Shown: piece after piece, positions 1-5,572 of the stretch
How positions within the stretch are numbered: the stretch's first letter is position 1
How the letters are laid out: each line of letters begins with the position of its first letter
NCBI GenBank assembly: GCA_913049755.1
Contig: CAJWXO010000079.1
Span: 1-5,572 of the forward strand
Direction of reading: 5' to 3'
Length of the DNA: 5,572 bases
Source: an uncultured Cryomorphaceae bacterium
Lineage (GTDB): Bacteria; Bacteroidota; Bacteroidia; Flavobacteriales; Schleiferiaceae
Position numbers and translations under genes: made by a program
Notes under the pieces: generated by a model
The model's database searches: none
What the model saw: the letters and a program-made list of their open reading frames with translations, nothing else
What the model was told of the DNA's origin: nothing

Positions 1-1
1 T

Positions 2-517
2 GAGCTGGGCGTAACGCCGATACAGTTGGCAAATATGACTGCAGCAATAGCTAATAGAGGCTATTGGTACATTCCACATATCGTTAAGTACATAGGTGAT
101 AAAAAAATTGATAGTATCAAATTTGAAACTCCAAATCATACCACTATTTCATCAGATAATTTTGAAATTGTAATCAAAGGAATGCGGGATGTATTTGAAA
201 TTGGCACTGCTAAAAATTCAAAAATAACAGAAATTGACATTGCGGGAAAAACAGGTACGGCTGAGAATCCAAGTGGGCAAGATCATTCTATTTTTATTGC
301 ATTTGCACCAATTGAGGATCCACAAATAGCTATTGCAGTAATAATTGAAAATGGATACTGGGGTTCTCGCTGGGCTGCACCAATAGCTAGTCTAATGATA
401 GAAAAATATATTTCAAAAGAATGTAGTCGCAAAGATTTAGAAAATACAATGATTTCAGGAAGTTTAGCAAAAGAATATAATGTACGTAGCGTAGAGACAG
501 TACTACCAAAATATTGA
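2..517 (+). CDS. mrdA: Penicillin-binding protein 2 (peptidoglycan transpeptidase), C-terminal part, 5' truncated by window edge
   Basis: Class B penicillin-binding protein that cross-links peptidoglycan stem peptides on the periplasmic side of the inner membrane during cell elongation. Only the last 171 residues are visible; the frame is open to the left edge, so the TTG at 26 is an internal Leu codon and not the start. The first visible residues (ELGVTPIQLANM) match the stretch that follows the active-site region in PBP2-type enzymes. The third transpeptidase motif, KTG, is at 248-256 within AGKTGTAEN, followed by the usual beta strands (HSIFIAFAPI, IAIAVIIENGYWG). The catalytic Ser (SxxK) and SxN motifs lie upstream of the window. 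The C-terminal tail ends LPKY and TGA (515-517), which shares its last base with the RodA ATG. PBP2 rather than the division enzyme FtsI is favoured because the next gene is RodA, the standard partner. Function is very likely; the symbol follows E. coli naming (also called pbpA). Confidence 0.93.
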   Translation, partial: ELGVTPIQLANMTAAIANRGYWYIPHIVKYIGDKKIDSIKFETPNHTTISSDNFEIVIKGMRDVFEIGTAKNSKITEIDIAGKTGTAENPSGQDHSIFIAFAPIEDPQIAIAVIIENGYWGSRWAAPIASLMIEKYISKECSRKDLENTMISGSLAKEYNVRSVETVLPKY

Positions 518-1791
518 TGAGAAATAGATCAGATTTATTTGGAAAAATTGATGGGTTAACACTTTCCCTATATCTATTCTTATTAATTTTTGGATGGATA
601 AATATATATGCCACCGTCAATGCAGATATAGAAGGTTTTTCATGGGATTGGACTAATCAAGCAGGCAGGCAGCTAATTTTCATTGGTCTAGGAAGTCTTC
701 TGATCTTTTTGTTACTGTTAAGTGATGTAAGGATATATGAAGTTATTGCAATCCCTATTTATGGCGCTACCATTGTCTTGTTAATATGTGTAATTCTATT
801 TGGTGTAGAGGTTGGAGGACAAAAGAATTGGCTTGCAATAGGAAGCATAAGAATCCAACCATCAGAATTTGTCAAATTGGGAACCATAATGATTATTGCA
901 AAGATTCTATCTAAAAAAGATGTTGCTCTAAAAGAATGGAGGCATAGATTGCTTCCTTTTTTATCCATTACTCTGCCGATGTTTTTAATTCTTTTACAAC
1001 CAGATACTGGCTCTGCTTTGGTCTTTATTGCTTTTATATTCGTTTTATATCGGGAAGGCCTTCCTGGGTATTTTATTTACACGGGAATTGGAATTGTGAT
1101 AGTATCTATACTTGCTTTAGCTCTAGAAATGAAAACAGTAATTGTAATAATTCTTTTCTTTTCTTTAGTTGCCTTTATTATTGATAGGAGTAGAAAACGA
1201 ATAAAATTTTACGATTTCATAAAACATCCAATAATATTATTTTCTAGCATTGCGATCGCTTATGCTCAATTGGTAATTATTGTACTTCCGCTTCTTGCAC
1301 CCCACCATCAAGTTCGAATAAAACTTTTATTTGGTCAATTAGAAAACAAATCAGCCGTAGGATATCAAACTGCTCAATCCTTAATTGCTATTGGCTCCGG
1401 AGGCTTATTGGGTAAAGGCTATATGAAAGGAACCCAAACCAAATTAAATTTTGTACCTGAACAGACCACTGACTATATTTTTTGTACAGTTGGAGAAGAG
1501 TGGGGGTTTTTCGGCTCCGTAATTGTCTTATCCAGTTTTGCCCTGCTCATTGGACGAATAATCATATTGTCTGAGAGGCAAAAATATTCATTCGGACGAA
1601 TTTTTGGATACGGTATAGCATCAATATTATTTGCTCATTTTACTATAAATATTGGAATGACACTAGGACTTGTGCCAGTTATAGGAATCCCTCTTCCATT
1701 TTTTAGCTATGGAGGGTCATCACTATTAGCCTTTACGCTAATGCTATTTATTTTTTTAAGAATGGATGCGAATAGATGGGTGACTTTATGA
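517..1791 (+). CDS. rodA: RodA, SEDS-family peptidoglycan glycosyltransferase of the elongasome
   Basis: Integral membrane enzyme that polymerises glycan strands from lipid II, working as a complex with PBP2 in the Rod/elongation system. The ATG at 517 (424 aa) is chosen because it overlaps the PBP2 stop as TGATG; a TTG at 514 would add one residue. Family motifs are clear: GQKNWLAIGS near residue 101, QPSEFVKL at 114-121 (E117 aligns with E114 of E. coli RodA), QPDTGSA at 161-167, GYQTAQSLIAIGSGGLLGKG at 282-301, PEQTTDYIF at 314-322 (D319 aligns with the proposed catalytic Asp D262 of E. coli RodA), EEWGFFGS at 327-334 and PFFSYGGSS at 394-402. These alignments are from memory. Length exceeds E. 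coli RodA (370 aa); the extra residues fall between QPDTG and the QVRI of the large extracellular loop and seem to add two membrane segments. FtsW is the alternative SEDS member, but the PBP2 neighbour argues for RodA. Confidence 0.95.
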   Translation: MRNRSDLFGKIDGLTLSLYLFLLIFGWINIYATVNADIEGFSWDWTNQAGRQLIFIGLGSLLIFLLLLSDVRIYEVIAIPIYGATIVLLICVILFGVEVGGQKNWLAIGSIRIQPSEFVKLGTIMIIAKILSKKDVALKEWRHRLLPFLSITLPMFLILLQPDTGSALVFIAFIFVLYREGLPGYFIYTGIGIVIVSILALALEMKTVIVIILFFSLVAFIIDRSRKRIKFYDFIKHPIILFSSIAIAYAQLVIIVLPLLAPHHQVRIKLLFGQLENKSAVGYQTAQSLIAIGSGGLLGKGYMKGTQTKLNFVPEQTTDYIFCTVGEEWGFFGSVIVLSSFALLIGRIIILSERQKYSFGRIFGYGIASILFAHFTINIGMTLGLVPVIGIPLPFFSYGGSSLLAFTLMLFIFLRMDANRWVTL

Positions 1792-1797
1792 AAAGTC
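1782..1797 (+). terminator. Inverted repeat over the rodA stop codon, possible terminator
   Basis: Perfect 6-bp arms GACTTT (1782-1787) and AAAGTC (1792-1797) around a 4-base loop ATGA that includes part of the rodA stop codon. A T-rich run, TCTTCTT (1798-1804), follows on the + strand, which fits a weak intrinsic terminator for the PBP2-RodA transcript. On the minus strand no T-run follows. The stem is short and only 2 of 6 pairs are G-C, so it may act only together with the next repeat. Confidence 0.35.
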
Positions 1798-1804
1798 TCT
1801 TCTT

Positions 1805-1832
1805 AGAGGTGGATTTAATAAAATTTACCTCT
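1805..1832 (+). terminator. 12-pair hairpin between convergent rodA and ppiD-like genes, probable + strand terminator
   Basis: As + strand RNA, AGAGGUGGAUUU (1805-1816) can pair over 12 positions with AAAUUUACCUCU (1821-1832) around the tetraloop AAUA; two of the pairs are G-U (1811-1826 and 1812-1825). A pyrimidine-rich stretch, GTTGTCTTCTATTT, follows. Read on the minus strand, the two wobbles become A/C mismatches and the downstream bases are purine-rich, so the structure favours termination of the PBP2-RodA transcript. It overlaps the last codons and the TAA stop of the minus-strand isomerase gene. No expression data support it. Confidence 0.5.
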
Positions 1833-3899
1833 GTTGTCTTCTATTTGCGCAACATCGACTAAAGCATCGAATAGCTGTGTCTGGACTCTTGATCGTAACT
1901 GATTAACTTGGGCAGCAACATCTGCAGCTGATAAATTCACATTTTGATTTCGTGAACTATTCAAGACTTTGAACTTAAATATGCCATTTTCACCATCGAG
2001 TAATTCAGACTCATAACCTACTGGTGAACCAATGGCCCTTCCAATGATTCCACTCTCTCGACCAGCACCAGACAAAAAACTATTAGCCATGGAAACCGTG
2101 GCTTTTTCCCATTTCAAATTTGGAATGTCATCAAACGATTTACGGAGATATTTAACCTTCGAATTATTTATTGCCAATGACCTCAATTCATCTTTTACAT
2201 CCTCTACAGACTTATATCCAGGTTTATAAATGGCAGTCAATTCTGTAACTACATAATTCTTATATCCGTTATTGACAATACCAACCTCACCTATTGTTCG
2301 TTCATCATTAAATAACCAACGAATAACTTCTCTAGAATCTCCAAGTCCAGCAATTGACTGATCCGTTGAATTAGTATTCCGGTTAGGCAAGAGCATAACT
2401 TCATAACGCTGCGCAACTTCTTCTGCACTTTCTCCAGTTTGCAAAGCTTTTGCAAATTCAGCAGCTCGCTTGTAAATACCCTGTTCCGTCTCTTTACTAA
2501 CAATCACTCTCCTAAAAACCTGAGCAATTTTTATTGAAGGAACTTTACCGTTCTGATCAATTATATTGATAATATGAAAACCGAAATTGGTAAAGACTAA
2601 ACCCAAATCACCTTTAGGTTTTCTAAAACAGAAATTCTCGAATTCCTTTGCCATTTGATTTGTTTGAAACCATCCCAAGTCTCCTCCCTGAGCTCCAGAA
2701 AATGTGTCATCATTTAACGAGTTGTTGACTGACTCAAAAGAAGATTTACCGGACTCTATTAAGTCTAATACAGAATCTGCTATCTGCTTGGCCTCTTCAA
2801 AACTTCTAGATACCTGAGACCTCTCTGCACCTGCAAAAGATATTAAAATGTGGCGAGCTTGCACGGAATCCGGTAAATCTCGACGATCCATTATTTTTAA
2901 CATTTGGAAACCCGAGCCTGTCTCCAGAGGATCACTTACATAACCTACATCCTTGCCATCAACTGCAGAACCTAAATTTTGATCAAGAAGGTTGATATCG
3001 AAATAAACATCTTGAAAGGGCAAATCACTATTTGCCAAAACAAAGGAGCTATCGTCCTCTGATTCGATAAATTCCTTTTTCAACTCTAGGAGCTCGTTAT
3101 TTGCAACCGAACGATCAAGGTCAGAAGGCTCAATTGCAAAATCTGCAAATACCATATCTCTCAATTCTGAGTTCACTTTGAAATCTGCTTTATTGTTTAA
3201 ATAGACAACTTCATAATCAGAACTAGTGACCTGAACTAGAGAATCGTCAACTTCAGAAGAGAGAGAAGCTACCCATTCGATCTCTGATTCAGCAGTCATT
3301 CTAGAAATTTCTTTGTTATACATATTCACAGGAATATTCAGCCCATTTTTAACAGCAGTATAAAACTTAGTAGTAAGGGCCTCATTGCGAACATTAGTTT
3401 CAAAATTTACCCAATTCAACCATTGTTCAATTGCCTCAGGATTAGTCTCTCGGTTATCGCGCAAATTGGCCAATGTGGATTTTAATAATTCAGGATCAAA
3501 TAATCCAGTATTAGGATCTCTAAAGCCCTCCATTTGTTGGATACTAGGGTTTAAAATTATTTGATCCCATAATTCCTGAGTTGAAATGGTAAAACCCAAC
3601 TCATCTTGTATTGCACCTATTATTTCATTTGTTAAAGTTTGATTCCAAACAACTTCAGAAAGTTGTATCGCACTGTAAGAAGAAACCTGCTGATTATTAA
3701 GTCTAAGTTCTTCAATGTCTTCATTAAAATCAAAATAACTAATCTTATTGCCATTAATAAAACCTACAGCATCTTGATCAGAATCAAACATGCTAGGACC
3801 AGAGTTAAAGAACTCTCCAAGGATAAAAGCCGCTAGGGCTCCACCGATGACTAAAATAACTAGTCCTGAACGGCGGCGAATTTTTTCGAATATAGCCAT
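1815..3899 (-). CDS. PpiD/SurA-like membrane-anchored periplasmic peptidyl-prolyl cis-trans isomerase
   Basis: Parvulin-type folding factor of 694 aa, expected to sit in the inner membrane with its bulk in the periplasm and assist folding of exported and outer-membrane proteins. A short basic N-terminus (KIRRR) is followed by one membrane helix at about residues 12-31, so it is anchored, not a cleaved-signal SurA. Residues about 43-340 resemble the helical chaperone region of SurA/PpiD, starting GFINGNKIS. The PpiC domain spans about 345-448, with ARHILI (348-353), GGDLGW (405-410) and FGFHII (439-444). H349 and H442 match the two conserved parvulin histidines, and D398 sits where Pin1 has catalytic Cys113, so the domain looks active. 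The remaining ~245 residues carry a weak second repeat-like region (IAQVFRRVIVS from 458) without the full motif set. The ATG at 3899 fits the family N-terminus; the frame above it is open but offers no start codon. Symbol withheld because E. coli ppiD is only a distant homologue. Confidence 0.9.
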   Translation of the reverse strand: MAIFEKIRRRSGLVILVIGGALAAFILGEFFNSGPSMFDSDQDAVGFINGNKISYFDFNEDIEELRLNNQQVSSYSAIQLSEVVWNQTLTNEIIGAIQDELGFTISTQELWDQIILNPSIQQMEGFRDPNTGLFDPELLKSTLANLRDNRETNPEAIEQWLNWVNFETNVRNEALTTKFYTAVKNGLNIPVNMYNKEISRMTAESEIEWVASLSSEVDDSLVQVTSSDYEVVYLNNKADFKVNSELRDMVFADFAIEPSDLDRSVANNELLELKKEFIESEDDSSFVLANSDLPFQDVYFDINLLDQNLGSAVDGKDVGYVSDPLETGSGFQMLKIMDRRDLPDSVQARHILISFAGAERSQVSRSFEEAKQIADSVLDLIESGKSSFESVNNSLNDDTFSGAQGGDLGWFQTNQMAKEFENFCFRKPKGDLGLVFTNFGFHIINIIDQNGKVPSIKIAQVFRRVIVSKETEQGIYKRAAEFAKALQTGESAEEVAQRYEVMLLPNRNTNSTDQSIAGLGDSREVIRWLFNDERTIGEVGIVNNGYKNYVVTELTAIYKPGYKSVEDVKDELRSLAINNSKVKYLRKSFDDIPNLKWEKATVSMANSFLSGAGRESGIIGRAIGSPVGYESELLDGENGIFKFKVLNSSRNQNVNLSAADVAAQVNQLRSRVQTQLFDALVDVAQIEDNRGKFY

Positions 3900-3928
3900 A
3901 TGTAATAAAAAATGAGGTTGCGAATATA

Positions 3929-3958
3929 CAAAGTTGTAAGCCTCCTCTAAATACCCAG
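3929..3958 (-). promoter_or_regulatory. Possible Bacteroidota-type promoter upstream of the isomerase gene
   Basis: The 67-base gap between the CorC stop and the isomerase ATG holds, on the minus strand, CTG (3958-3956), a 19-base spacer and CAACTTTG (3936-3929). The Bacteroidota primary-sigma consensus is TTG-N19-TAnnTTTG, so each element has one mismatch. A second overlapping match, shifted 8 bases, is TTA-N19-TATATTCG (-33 at 3950-3948, -7 at 3928-3921), also one mismatch per element. Either would start transcription some 15-30 bases before the ATG. No Shine-Dalgarno lies next to the ATG, only an AT-rich leader, as is usual in this phylum. In AT-rich DNA such matches arise by chance, so this is tentative. 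Confidence 0.3.
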
Positions 3959-3966
3959 TGACTGTT

Positions 3967-5220
3967 TTATTTTGACTTAAAATTTATATTGGATACTAAG
4001 ACTCTACCAATTCTTTGAACATCCATGGTTTCAATAGTAAATTCCCAATCATTTAGATTCACGGATTCTCCAACAGAAGGAAGATGACCAATTCTTGAGC
4101 CAATCAATCCAGCTAGAGTTGAATATGAATCATCTTCTGGCCAATCAAAAGAATACGTTGTATTTAAATAATCCACCTCCAAAGAAGCATCCAGGCGCCA
4201 AAGACCATCACTTATTTTTTCTTCAATTCTAAAATCGCTATCATGCTCATCGTCAATTTCTCCAAAAAGCTCTTCAACAACATCCTCTAATGTCAGTATT
4301 CCAGTCAATGAACCTAATTCATCTACAACCGACGCCATACTTCTTTTTTCCCGTATTAACATTTTAAAAACCTCTTGAGCACTCATTGCTTCTGGAAAAA
4401 AAGATAACGGTGTTAGAATAAAAGCTAAGCGCTTTGGCCTTCGAAATAACCCAAATGCATGAACATAAGCGTAGGCATCATCTATTTTCTCTCTGTAGAC
4501 GACTAACTTACTAAATCCCGTCTCAATAAACTTTTCACGAAGGTCATCCATACTAATTGTATTCGGCACCGCTGCTATTTCAGTTCTTGGCACCATACAA
4601 GAGCGAATTTTTGGATCTCCAAAATCTAAAGCATTGCGAAATAACTCCAACTCGGGCTCAACATTCTTTGAATTTGAACCCTCATCTATGTAATGATCTA
4701 AGTCTGCTCTTCCGAAAACTATAGGCTTATAATCTGATGATACTATTCTTCCTGTGCGATTTAATAGCCAGCGACTTAAGCTCGTTAAAATCGCAACAAC
4801 TGGTAAAAAAACAAAATAAAAGAAAACTAGCGGTGCAATGAACCAGTTCAATGATTCATTTGACCTATTTCTAAAAAATGCTTTAGGCAAAAACTCTGCA
4901 ATGAAAAGAACGACTAATGTCGAAAGTATTGTCTCTAAAACAACTGCTATTCCCGGGCTTAAAAATTTAAATAAAAGTGGATCTAACAAGGATGCTGTAT
5001 TTAATCCAACAAAAACAAGAGATATCGTATTGCCCATAAGCATTGCGCCAATAAAATTTGAAGGCCTCGATATTAAAAAGGCTAACCAAGACCCAAACAA
5101 TCCTCCTCGCTTTGATTCTATCTCGACTTGTAATCTACTTGCACTTAGGTATGCCAATTCCATTCCTGAAAAGAAAGCAGATAGAATCAATGCCAATATT
5201 AGTTGTAAAACCTCCATCAT
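3967..5220 (-). CDS. CNNM/CorC (HlyC/CorC) family membrane protein, probable Mg2+ or other divalent-cation transport
   Basis: Complete 417-aa member of the CNNM/CorC family, often annotated 'hemolysin family protein'. Relatives transport or regulate Mg2+ and other divalent cations; haemolysin activity should not be assumed. The domain order is canonical: DUF21 membrane domain at about 1-155 with hydrophobic segments and conserved points SGMELAYLS (18-26), GNTIS (63-67) and AEFLPKAFF (108-116); paired CBS domains at about 205-325 with MVPRTEI (209-215) and GSLTGILTLEDVVEELFGEI (303-322); and the C-terminal CorC/HlyC domain at about 335-410 (GLWRLDAS to GRVLVS). The first CBS domain ends DDAYAYVHAFGLF, where relatives commonly have a Gly and a Lys-Asp pair, so nucleotide binding there may differ. 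The start is ATG at 5220, which forms an ATGA overlap with the upstream small gene; a second ATG follows immediately. GldE, a gliding-motility relative, is an alternative name, but the LptC-linked neighbourhood is unlike the gldD locus. Confidence 0.93.
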   Translation of the reverse strand: MMEVLQLILALILSAFFSGMELAYLSASRLQVEIESKRGGLFGSWLAFLISRPSNFIGAMLMGNTISLVFVGLNTASLLDPLLFKFLSPGIAVVLETILSTLVVLFIAEFLPKAFFRNRSNESLNWFIAPLVFFYFVFLPVVAILTSLSRWLLNRTGRIVSSDYKPIVFGRADLDHYIDEGSNSKNVEPELELFRNALDFGDPKIRSCMVPRTEIAAVPNTISMDDLREKFIETGFSKLVVYREKIDDAYAYVHAFGLFRRPKRLAFILTPLSFFPEAMSAQEVFKMLIREKRSMASVVDELGSLTGILTLEDVVEELFGEIDDEHDSDFRIEEKISDGLWRLDASLEVDYLNTTYSFDWPEDDSYSTLAGLIGSRIGHLPSVGESVNLNDWEFTIETMDVQRIGRVLVSNINFKSK

Positions 5221-5453
5221 TTTACTTTGCCTGAATCATCTCTTCCCGATCCCCAGCGCGATTCCATTTTCTTTCTTTGGACTCTTCGTAAACGGAACAT
5301 AAAGACTCCTAAAAAAGTGAAAATGATAAACATATATGCTTTTTGACGATCATCATTCCACTGGCTAAATACAGTTTCAAGGGACAGTATCGCAATCACT
5401 AGCCAAACCCATTCAACTGTTTTTAAAGACTTGCGCGCAAAACTTGTTTTCAT
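5217..5453 (-). CDS. Small two-helix inner-membrane protein of unknown function, between lptC and the corC-like gene
   Basis: A 78-residue protein with no function I can recognise. It has two hydrophobic segments, about residues 14-30 (EWVWLVIAILSLETVF) and 40-55 (YMFIIFTFLGVFMFRL), joined by a short polar turn with QWNDDRQK. Both ends are basic (K2, R7, K8, K11; RLRRVQRKK at 54-62), which predicts a hairpin with both termini in the cytoplasm. It is a real gene on positional grounds: its ATG (5453-5451) overlaps the lptC stop as ATGA, and its TGA (5219-5217) overlaps the corC-like ATG in the same way, so all three are probably translationally coupled. From memory, short two-helix proteins of this kind occur at the same position in other Bacteroidota. 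It might assist either neighbour, but the sequence does not say which. Confidence 0.8.
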   Translation of the reverse strand: MKTSFARKSLKTVEWVWLVIAILSLETVFSQWNDDRQKAYMFIIFTFLGVFMFRLRRVQRKKMESRWGSGRDDSGKVK

Positions 5454-5572
5454 TCTTGAATAATTTGACTTTCAAAATGCCCTTTAACCTCAAATATCGT
5501 GTATTCCGAAAGATCATCTTCAGCTTTCAAACCTAAACCAATTATTTCCTCTTCTTTATCGATAATTCTAAC
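5450..5572 (-). CDS. lptC: LPS export protein LptC, C-terminal fragment cut by window edge
   Basis: The frame is open from the right edge to a TGA at 5452-5450 and gives the last 40 residues, beginning VRIIDKEEEIIGLGLKAEDD and ending SQIIQE. The pattern of a 'D-K-E' turn, then G-L-G-L-x-A-E-D-D, then S-E-Y-T-I and V-K-G-x-F, matches the end of the LptC beta-jellyroll as found in Bacteroidota, where target strands alternate with an acidic linker. LptC is a membrane-anchored periplasmic protein that takes lipopolysaccharide from the LptB2FG extractor and passes it to LptA. The N-terminal anchor and most of the domain are outside the window. The identification rests on a short stretch plus the expected gene order (lptC, small protein, CorC family, parvulin), so it is probable, not certain. 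Confidence 0.72.
   Translation of the reverse strand, partial: VRIIDKEEEIIGLGLKAEDDLSEYTIFEVKGHFESQIIQE

Noticed and set aside
26..28. TTG as a start codon for the first gene, giving a 163-aa protein.
   Set aside because: The frame is open to the window edge and the residues before it (ELGVTPIQ) belong to the PBP2 family pattern, so the gene is truncated by the window.
1252..1259. GCGATCGC palindrome, identical to the cyanobacterial HIP1 octamer.
   Set aside because: It is a single copy inside rodA that encodes part of an Ile-Ala-Ile-Ala helix; without repeated copies it is a chance match and nothing else suggests cyanobacteria.
2291..2503. 70-codon minus-strand frame within the isomerase gene.
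   Set aside because: It overlaps the isomerase coding sequence in another frame and shows no family features.
3941..3948. AGAGGAGG on the minus strand, a perfect-looking Shine-Dalgarno, followed 9 bases later by TTG and a 23-codon open frame overlapping the isomerase start (possible leader peptide).
   Set aside because: It lies 41 bases from the isomerase ATG, too far to serve it. Bacteroidota rarely use Shine-Dalgarno pairing, the start would be a TTG, and the peptide has no recognisable composition. It also falls inside the candidate promoter spacer.
3956..3964. CAGTcACTG inverted repeat just after the corC-like stop codon.
   Set aside because: Four-base arms with a one-base loop cannot form a stable hairpin, and no T-run follows, so it is not a credible terminator.
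4838..5302. 154-codon open frame on the + strand opposite the corC-like gene.
   Set aside because: It lies antisense to the conserved DUF21 membrane domain and the small membrane protein gene, and its translation has no recognisable domain; it is a shadow frame.

Overview
The window is an AT-rich stretch from a bacterium that looks like a member of the Bacteroidota, probably a Flavobacteriia-like lineage. The evidence is a large N-terminally anchored parvulin chaperone next to a CNNM/CorC protein and an LptC C-terminus, a PBP2–RodA pair, the lack of Shine-Dalgarno sequences at the starts, and AT-rich DNA. This lineage call is from recalled family features, not from a search. No RNA gene, mobile element, CRISPR array or prophage trace is visible. 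It reads as ordinary chromosomal cell-envelope territory.

Layout: on the + strand are the C-terminal 171 residues of the elongation transpeptidase PBP2 (2-517, its start lies outside the window), followed with a one-base TGATG overlap by the SEDS glycosyltransferase RodA (517-1791). Only 23 bases separate RodA from a convergent minus-strand cluster, and this junction holds two tandem inverted repeats that look like + strand terminators. The minus-strand cluster, in its own reading order from the right edge, is the C-terminal end of LptC (5450-5572), a 78-residue two-helix membrane protein (5217-5453), a CNNM/CorC family membrane protein (3967-5220) and a 694-residue PpiD/SurA-like peptidyl-prolyl isomerase (1815-3899). 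The first three are joined by two ATGA four-base overlaps. A 67-base gap precedes the isomerase and contains a possible Bacteroidota-type promoter.

Function: both strands serve envelope building. PBP2 and RodA form the cell-elongation peptidoglycan synthase, with RodA polymerising glycan strands from lipid II and PBP2 cross-linking them. LptC moves lipopolysaccharide across the periplasm. The PpiD-like protein would help fold exported proteins at the outer face of the inner membrane. The CorC protein is a probable divalent-cation (Mg2+) transporter or efflux regulator. The small two-helix protein between LptC and CorC has no assigned role and is the least understood item here.

Nothing in the window amounts to a clearly novel system. 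The points most worth checking are the translationally coupled small membrane protein, an apparent two-helix insertion in RodA relative to E. coli RodA, and the structured convergent junction.
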